Assembly: GCF_001693275.1 (NCBI RefSeq)
Contig: NZ_CP016482.1
Span: 124,001-188,000, forward strand
Direction: 5' to 3'
DNA: 64,000 bases
DNA from: Picosynechococcus sp. PCC 7117
GTDB lineage: Bacteria; Cyanobacteriota; Cyanobacteriia; Cyanobacteriales; MRBY01
The translations under genes and the position numbers were made by a program. Numbering within the stretch: position 1 is the stretch's first letter; every line of letters starts with the position of its first letter. The notes beneath the pieces are model-generated. The model was not told the DNA's origin and ran no database searches. It saw nothing but the letters and a program-made list of their open reading frames with translations. Below, in pieces: positions 58,799 to 64,000 of this stretch.

Positions 58799-61700
58799 AT
58801 GTTGACGATCGCCACGATGACTCCGGCAAAAGCAGGGAGCTACTACAAGGAAAATTATTACGCCGAGGCGGAGCAAGTAGAATTTTCGGAATGGTGGGGG
58901 AAGGGGGCAGAAGCTCTGGGACTAAGTGGGAAAATCAGTGATGGAAAAGTATTCCAAAATATATTGCAGGGTTTGACAGCAGACGGTCAGAAAAAATTAC
59001 GGGCAGCTCCACCACAAGGGAAAGAAGCAAGGGCTGGAACCGACCTAACATTTTCCGCCCCGAAGTCTGTATCGATCGCCGCATTGATTGGAGGAGATCA
59101 ACGACTGATCGAAGCCCACGAAGAAGCCGTCAACCAAATGCTGACTTTGATCGAAACACGATATGCCGAGACGCGAATCAATAAACAAATTACGTCAGTG
59201 GATAATCTGTGTGTGGCGAAATTCCTCCATGATACGAACCGTGAGCTAGAACCGAATTTACATACTCATTGTCTGGTGATGAATGTGGCACAGGATGAGG
59301 GGGGACAGTGGCGTTCGGGGACAAATAGCAATTTGTATCATCACAAGATTTTATTGGGGAGAATCTACCGGAATGAGTTGGCACAAGCAATCCAAAAATT
59401 GGGCTATGAAATTGAGACCAGAGCCGATGGATTGTTTGAGTTGAAAGGTTATACACGAGAGCAGATCGAAGAATTTAGTGATCGCCACCAGCAAATCTTG
59501 GCTTATTTGGAAGCGGAGAGATTGAAAGATACGAATGAAAACCGGATTAAAGCCCTATTTGAGACCCGAAAAATCAAACAGCATCATGTAGATCGGCAGT
59601 CACTGTTGGCAGAATGGCAAAACACAGCAGCAGAACTAGCAATTGAACATCCCACCCCCTGCCCCGGAAATTCGGTTACTGGAAAAAATCTCACGGTCTT
59701 GGTTGACCAGGCAATTCGCCACAGCGAGGAACGAACTGCCATTTTTACCAGAGAAGACCTAGAAGTTTTTATTGTGGCGGAACCAACGGGTTATTCCTTT
59801 GAGGACATTGAAGCAACCATTGATGCAAATCCTCGACTAATTCGTAGAGGGCGACGATTGGCTACAGAGGAAAGTTTAATCCGGGAAAAAATGACCATTG
59901 CCCTGATGCAAGAAGGTCAGGGGAATTTAGCACCGATGCTAACGACTCAAGCCCAATTATCTGGAGTCCTTACCACTTCTCAAACTGATGCTGTAAACCA
60001 CGCTCTTTGTAGCCAAGACCGCGTTGTGGGTTGGGTGGGAGTCGCTGGAGCTGGCAAAACTTTTACCTTGAACACCCTTGTTAAGATTGCACAAGCCCAA
60101 GGTATTGAAGTGTCTGGTTTTGCGCCTGATGCCAGTAGCGCCGAAGTCCTTGGTGATGAGGTTGGTATTGGTACGGATACGGTTGCTTACCATCTCCTCC
60201 AACAGGATGAACCAAGCCAAAAGCGACAACTGTGGATTATTGATGAAGCGGGTAAACTGTCTGCCCAAGAAGCGCATCAGTTATTACGGAAATCCTGTGA
60301 CCAGAATGCCCAGGTTTTGTTGGTGGGGGATCCCAAACAGTTAACTGCCGTTAATGCAGGGGCTCCCTTCAAATCTTTGATTGATAATGGCCTCAGTGCC
60401 AGCCATTTAAAAGATTTCCTCCGCCAGAAAGATTCCATCATCGCCAGGGCTGTTCAACTGACCTACCACAACCTCGGCGGTGAGGCGATCGCCTGGTTAC
60501 AGAAACATGGCAAAGTCTCTGAAATTCCAGATCTTGAAGACCGTGCCCAACAAATTGCCACAGCCTACCTGAAGTTAAGTGAAGCAGAACGGGCTGAAAC
60601 ATTAGTTTTATCTGGTACCCACCAGGAACGCTTCAGCATCATTCACCAGCTTCGACAGGGTTTAAAACAAGAAGGCAGGATTCAAGAAACGGAGTATGCA
60701 ACCGAAACTCTAAATCGCAAGGATATGACCGAGGAGCAAAAGCAACACGCCCGATTTTATGCTGTCGGTGATGTCTTGATTCCCCTCAAAGACCACAATT
60801 GCCTCAAACGCTCCAAACGTTATCAGGTCACCCAAATCTCTGGTGATGATGTGACTCTCAATGAGCAAATCACTCTGAATCTGAAGGGTTTGCGATATCC
60901 CCTTAAAACAGAGGTTTTTGTAAAACATAATTTATCGATTGCCGTGGGTGATCGCCTGAAGTGGACGAGGAATAACCGCCCGCAGAAGCGCACCAATGGT
61001 CGGGAATTCACCATCATTGGCATTGAGCCCCTGACCCGCTTAGTCAGCGTTGTTGATGATCAGGGAAGATTGGATGAATTCTCCCTGAATGACTTGAATC
61101 ACTGTGACCATGCCCTGGTAGGCACCGTTTACTCTAGCCAGGGTAAAACTGCGAAACAGGTCTTCGTCAGTTTTGGCAATGACCCCACTGTCAATCGCGA
61201 AAGCGTTTTAGTGGCCTTATCCCGCGCCAAATATGATGTCACAATCTGGACAACCAATGCCCAGAAACTGAGGGAACTGGCTGACATTTCCCATAACCAA
61301 GTCAATCCATCAGAGTTACTCAAAGAGCAAGGGATTAAATTACCAATTCCTCCAGCCCCGTTACACCTGAAAGAAAAACATTGGTTAGAACGAGTAGAAA
61401 AATCAGGCATTGCTCCAGAGGTGGCTGCCCTCAATGCTGAATCATTGGCAGGGATGGATGTCTATGAACGGCTGCTGGAAGACCATTTAGCAACTCTAGG
61501 CACTGGTCAGTATGTCACCCAACCCATGAAGCGGGTGATGGATCAATATGCCACTGTTGCTGAGGGGGGCGTCTGGGCGGATGGCGGCATTGATGCCACA
61601 AAATTACCAACGTTACAGATCGGTGAAATCCCTCCAGAGAAAACCTTTGGGGAGTTTAAAGCGGATCATCCTCGTCTAGACTGGCACAAGACTCAACAAA

Positions 61701-62548
61701 AAGGCAGCGACCAATACCGTAAATATGAAGCGCCTAGAGGGCTCCCGAAGGGCATTATCTTTCCCAGGGTGCCTGAACAACTTGCTGCGCAAATCTATAC
61801 AAGATATGGCGTAAATCCCTCGGCAGAAGAACGAAGGAGTGGTTTTTGGCCCTGTGTCTACTGGTATCCGCAAATCGCCATCATCCCAGTGGAAGGCAAG
61901 AAAAAAGCAGAATCGGTGTTGAGTCAGGGTTATGCGGCGATCGCTCTCCCCAGTGTCACGGGGGGGTATCGCAGTCGAGAAAATGGTGTGGAATTGCCGA
62001 AACGTAGACTCCATCCTGAATTGGCGGTATTTGCCACAAATGGTCGACAAATCCTGATGGCATTCGACCAAGACCGTAAACAAAGCACGATTCAAAATGT
62101 ACGCCGTGATTTAGTGCGAACAGGTGAACTTTTCGAGGAAGCAGGCTGCAAAGTTTCAGTTTTGAAATGGCAGTCCCACGAAGGCAAAGGCATCGATGAT
62201 TTGATTGTGAAGCAAGGTGTAGAGAGATTTTCAGACGTCTTAAACCATGCCATCCCATTAACTTGGGAAGCTGACAAGCACTATCGCAATGAGTATCTCA
62301 AACTGAGGAATTATCTGCTCAAAACCCAAGGACAGGGACGGAAGTTAACCGAACTGATGATTGATATGGCGATCTCCTACACCGCGCACTCCCAAGACAG
62401 AACCAAAATCCTGCACCAGAGCAACACCCTCGAAGCACGGCGAAAGCAAGGTATTCCTGAAGATGTCAAAAGCTATCAAGTCCAGATAGAGCAGGAATTA
62501 CAGCGTCTACAGCAAAAATTGAAACCTAAGCGAAGACAGGAGGTGTAA
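58799..62548 (+). CDS. MobF relaxase-helicase with C-terminal TOPRIM-like (DUF3854-type) domain
   Basis: 1249 residues from the ATG at 58799. N-terminal TrwC-type relaxase: catalytic-Tyr region AGSYYKENYY, FSAPKSVSIAALIG, and the three-His metal motif with NLHTHCLVMN (residues 152-161). Middle: RecD-like helicase with Walker A GVAGAGKTFTLN (from residue 414), Walker B WIIDEAGKLS near 480, LLVGDPKQLTAV, and late YSSQGKTAKQVF. C-terminus (residues 960-1240): TOPRIM-like block with Glu in IPVEGKKKAES (about 1031), FDQDRK (about 1089) and GKGIDDLIV, as in plasmid primase-like DUF3854 proteins. It nicks oriT, unwinds the strand and may also prime or bind replication intermediates (inference). Confidence 0.93.
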   Translation: MLTIATMTPAKAGSYYKENYYAEAEQVEFSEWWGKGAEALGLSGKISDGKVFQNILQGLTADGQKKLRAAPPQGKEARAGTDLTFSAPKSVSIAALIGGDQRLIEAHEEAVNQMLTLIETRYAETRINKQITSVDNLCVAKFLHDTNRELEPNLHTHCLVMNVAQDEGGQWRSGTNSNLYHHKILLGRIYRNELAQAIQKLGYEIETRADGLFELKGYTREQIEEFSDRHQQILAYLEAERLKDTNENRIKALFETRKIKQHHVDRQSLLAEWQNTAAELAIEHPTPCPGNSVTGKNLTVLVDQAIRHSEERTAIFTREDLEVFIVAEPTGYSFEDIEATIDANPRLIRRGRRLATEESLIREKMTIALMQEGQGNLAPMLTTQAQLSGVLTTSQTDAVNHALCSQDRVVGWVGVAGAGKTFTLNTLVKIAQAQGIEVSGFAPDASSAEVLGDEVGIGTDTVAYHLLQQDEPSQKRQLWIIDEAGKLSAQEAHQLLRKSCDQNAQVLLVGDPKQLTAVNAGAPFKSLIDNGLSASHLKDFLRQKDSIIARAVQLTYHNLGGEAIAWLQKHGKVSEIPDLEDRAQQIATAYLKLSEAERAETLVLSGTHQERFSIIHQLRQGLKQEGRIQETEYATETLNRKDMTEEQKQHARFYAVGDVLIPLKDHNCLKRSKRYQVTQISGDDVTLNEQITLNLKGLRYPLKTEVFVKHNLSIAVGDRLKWTRNNRPQKRTNGREFTIIGIEPLTRLVSVVDDQGRLDEFSLNDLNHCDHALVGTVYSSQGKTAKQVFVSFGNDPTVNRESVLVALSRAKYDVTIWTTNAQKLRELADISHNQVNPSELLKEQGIKLPIPPAPLHLKEKHWLERVEKSGIAPEVAALNAESLAGMDVYERLLEDHLATLGTGQYVTQPMKRVMDQYATVAEGGVWADGGIDATKLPTLQIGEIPPEKTFGEFKADHPRLDWHKTQQKGSDQYRKYEAPRGLPKGIIFPRVPEQLAAQIYTRYGVNPSAEERRSGFWPCVYWYPQIAIIPVEGKKKAESVLSQGYAAIALPSVTGGYRSRENGVELPKRRLHPELAVFATNGRQILMAFDQDRKQSTIQNVRRDLVRTGELFEEAGCKVSVLKWQSHEGKGIDDLIVKQGVERFSDVLNHAIPLTWEADKHYRNEYLKLRNYLLKTQGQGRKLTELMIDMAISYTAHSQDRTKILHQSNTLEARRKQGIPEDVKSYQVQIEQELQRLQQKLKPKRRQEV

Positions 62549-62635
62549 GTAGGGGCAATCTCGTTTCGATTATTTCGTTTATAATATGGAGTTGTAATCT
62601 GTGCAAAAAATGCGTAGAAAACATAGGTAAAAAAC

Positions 62636-63049
62636 ATGACAATTACCGCCAATGTTTTGGGTACTGTAGTACCAACTCAAGCCGAAACACAGCTTGCAAT
62701 GGAATCCAGTCATCAATTGTTGATGCTTCTAAAGAATAGAGAATTAGAAGCTCACCCCTGCAATTACAGGCTGCATATCCAAATAAGTGAAGGAAACGAA
62801 GAGCGGATCGACATTCCTTCAGGTGCTTTTCGCCTATTGCAAGAGATTTTGGTGCAGATGGCGGGTGGCAATGCAGTCACATTGATACCGATCCATGCAG
62901 AATTAACAACCCAAGAAGCCGCTGATATCTTGAATGTCTCCCGTCCTTTCTTGATTAAGTTAATCGAGAATCAGGAAATGCCCTATCGAAAAGTAGGAAC
63001 CCATCGTCGGATTTTGTTTAAAGATGTGATGGATTATAAGCAAAAATAG
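62636..63049 (+). CDS. Excisionase-type HTH antitoxin, truncated by a 3' frameshift
   Basis: 137 residues. The C-terminal half is the excisionase-family helix-turn-helix (ELTTQEAADILNVSRPFLIK, then MPYRKVGTHRRILFKDVMDY), typical of antitoxins of PIN toxins. At about 63043-63048 an A5 run precedes the stop. With one more A the frame would continue with IDSQRMQALDELTQEAQELG and LGY to a stop at 63115-63117, which is the usual tail of this family. So the gene has lost one base and about 23 residues. It may still bind DNA but could be weak in toxin binding. Confidence 0.85.
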   Translation: MTITANVLGTVVPTQAETQLAMESSHQLLMLLKNRELEAHPCNYRLHIQISEGNEERIDIPSGAFRLLQEILVQMAGGNAVTLIPIHAELTTQEAADILNVSRPFLIKLIENQEMPYRKVGTHRRILFKDVMDYKQK

Positions 63050-63113
63050 ATAGTCAAAGGATGCAAGCACTGGATGAGCTAACTCAAGAAGCTCAGGAAC
63101 TAGGATTGGGATA

Positions 63114-63689
63114 TTGATTGCCAACAATTTCACTGCACTAATCGATGCTTGTGTTCTGTACAAAGCACCTGTAAGAGATCTGCTGATGCGTTTAGCTGTA
63201 AAAGATTTGTATCGTGCAAAATGGACAAACGAAATTCATGATGAGTGGATCAGAAATCTGTTAAAAAATAGACCTGACATTGAAAAAAAACGCCTAGAAA
63301 GAACAAGAGACTTGATGAATAGTCATATTCGAGATTGTTTAGTTGATGGCTATCAGGAACTGATTGAATCATTAGAGTTGCCAGATAAAGGCGATCGCCA
63401 CGTATTAGCAGCAGCAATTTGTGCAAGAGCAGATGTGATTGTGACTTGTAATGAGTTAGATTTTCCGTCGCAAAACATTAAAAAATATGGAATTGAAGTA
63501 CAAAATCCAGATGTATTTATCAGCCATTTGATAGATTTAGACCCTTTGGTCGTTTGTGATGTAGTGAGAACATTACGAGAAAGTCTAAAGAATCCGCCCC
63601 GTAGTATTAATGATTTACTCGCAGGATATAAAGGTCAAGGTTTAACTCGAACAGTACAAGCACTGGAGAAGTATAGCGAATTACTGTAG
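63114..63689 (+). CDS. PIN-domain toxin (VapC50-like)
   Basis: 191 residues if the TTG at 63114 is the start, overlapping the old stop of the antitoxin frame as TTGA. Acidic residues: ALIDACVLYKAPVRDLLM, DEWIRNLLKNRPD, KGDRHVLAAAICARADVIVT and ELDFPSQN. It is a longer PIN group paired with excisionase-like antitoxins. Intact. Confidence 0.88.
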   Translation: MIANNFTALIDACVLYKAPVRDLLMRLAVKDLYRAKWTNEIHDEWIRNLLKNRPDIEKKRLERTRDLMNSHIRDCLVDGYQELIESLELPDKGDRHVLAAAICARADVIVTCNELDFPSQNIKKYGIEVQNPDVFISHLIDLDPLVVCDVVRTLRESLKNPPRSINDLLAGYKGQGLTRTVQALEKYSELL

Positions 63690-63707
63690 CAATAAATCTC
63701 AGAAACT

Positions 63708-63903
63708 CTATATTTTAGAAAAATGTTGATCTAACTTATCGAGTAAGGCTAAAGCACGGGGTAAATTAGCTGTACTAGCTAACATTTTAAACCGAATTTT
63801 TGCCTTGATTGTACCTAGTTTAATATCAGAAATATTGTCCATAAATGTATAAAAATAAATCTTTATTCTTGTGCCAAGATAGCGCATCAATAGAATTTTT
63901 GCC
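63708..63903 (-). other. Short minus-strand frame before a terminator; unsupported as a gene
   Basis: A 65-codon frame (ending ...ALALLDKLDQHFSKI at 63708) lies downstream of a minus-strand terminator and has no recognisable product. It may be the C-terminal remnant of a gene or chance. Nothing else coding is evident between the PIN toxin and the window end. Confidence 0.3.
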
Positions 63904-63929
63904 AAAAAAAAGGCATCCTCGAAGATGCC
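63904..63929 (-). terminator. Rho-independent terminator of a minus-strand gene beyond the window
   Basis: Read on the minus strand: GGCATC, loop TTCGAG, GATGCC, then a run of eight T. A perfect 6-bp GC-rich stem with a T-tract. It would end a transcript entering from the right edge of the window. Confidence 0.8.
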
Positions 63930-64000
63930 AAAGAAATTTAAAAATCAACGCTGAAAAGGACATTCAAGGGGAGGAGATGTCCCAAAAGCCATCCGTAGAA

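Noticed and set aside
1-64000. HIP1 octamer GCGATCGC as a regulatory site
   Set aside because: It is a genome-wide repeat of cyanobacteria; used here only as a marker of native versus foreign DNA.
1-64000. CRISPR arrays, rRNA and tRNA genes
   Set aside because: I looked for regularly spaced direct repeats and for rRNA/tRNA-like conserved strings and found none. The dispersed palindromes near parAB are too irregularly spaced and lack spacers of uniform length.

Overview
The window looks like part of a cyanobacterial plasmid. The HIP1 octamer GCGATCGC is abundant, the codon usage and gene families are cyanobacterial, and the right half carries a relaxase, two partition systems and many toxin-antitoxin modules. 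The closest relative I can suggest is a marine Synechococcus/Picosynechococcus of the PCC 7002 group. Two things support that: a complete rhizobactin-like hydroxamate siderophore operon (PCC 7002 makes the citrate siderophores called synechobactins) and a metE behind a cobalamin riboswitch (present in some relatives of PCC 7002 but not in PCC 7002 itself). The strain assignment is inference.

Left part (1-15 kb): a secreted protein of unknown function, the first of three identical IS1-family insertions, a P2-type cation ATPase and an ExoD-like membrane protein. Next is a NrtA/CmpA-type ABC importer whose leader contains a strong match to the ydaO/c-di-AMP riboswitch. A cobalamin riboswitch then precedes metE, which overlaps a small uncharacterised gene. 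A fatty acid desaturase follows, surrounded by debris of quinone-biosynthesis genes.

Middle (15-30 kb): a minus-strand siderophore operon of seven genes plus an esterase. In transcription order it encodes diaminobutyrate aminotransferase, decarboxylase, IucA/IucC synthetase, acyltransferase, N-hydroxylase, MFS exporter, an IucA/IucC-acyltransferase fusion and the esterase. A candidate Fur box lies just upstream. A TspO-like membrane protein, a tyrosine recombinase with a core-site-like inverted repeat, an XRE/zinc-ribbon regulator and a tyrosine phosphatase follow.

Defence and addiction region (30-53.6 kb): a HIP1-free, AT-rich pair of DUF262 (GmrSD-like) genes, one broken by an IS1 copy and by a frameshift. 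Around it are HepT/MntA, MazEF, DUF433/DUF5615 and several PIN-domain modules, some decayed. There is also a MerR/VWA gene pair, an AddAB-like helicase-nuclease pair and an AIPR-family protein with an N-terminal nuclease-like motif.

Plasmid backbone (49-64 kb): ParA/ParB with six copies of an 18-bp palindrome (ACCCATAACGTTATGGGT) that I interpret as parS. They are spread over about 6 kb, and one lies inside the parB reading frame. Beyond it are a ParM/actin-like operon interrupted by the third IS1 copy, a probable oriT region, and a 1249-residue MobF relaxase-helicase with a C-terminal TOPRIM-like (DUF3854-type) domain. An excisionase-like antitoxin with a 3' frameshift and its PIN toxin close the window.

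I saw no rRNA, tRNA or CRISPR array. The observations I rate highest are the c-di-AMP riboswitch on a nitrate/bicarbonate-type importer, the parS array with an in-frame site in parB, the two divergent acyltransferase domains of the siderophore operon, and the relaxase-TOPRIM fusion.
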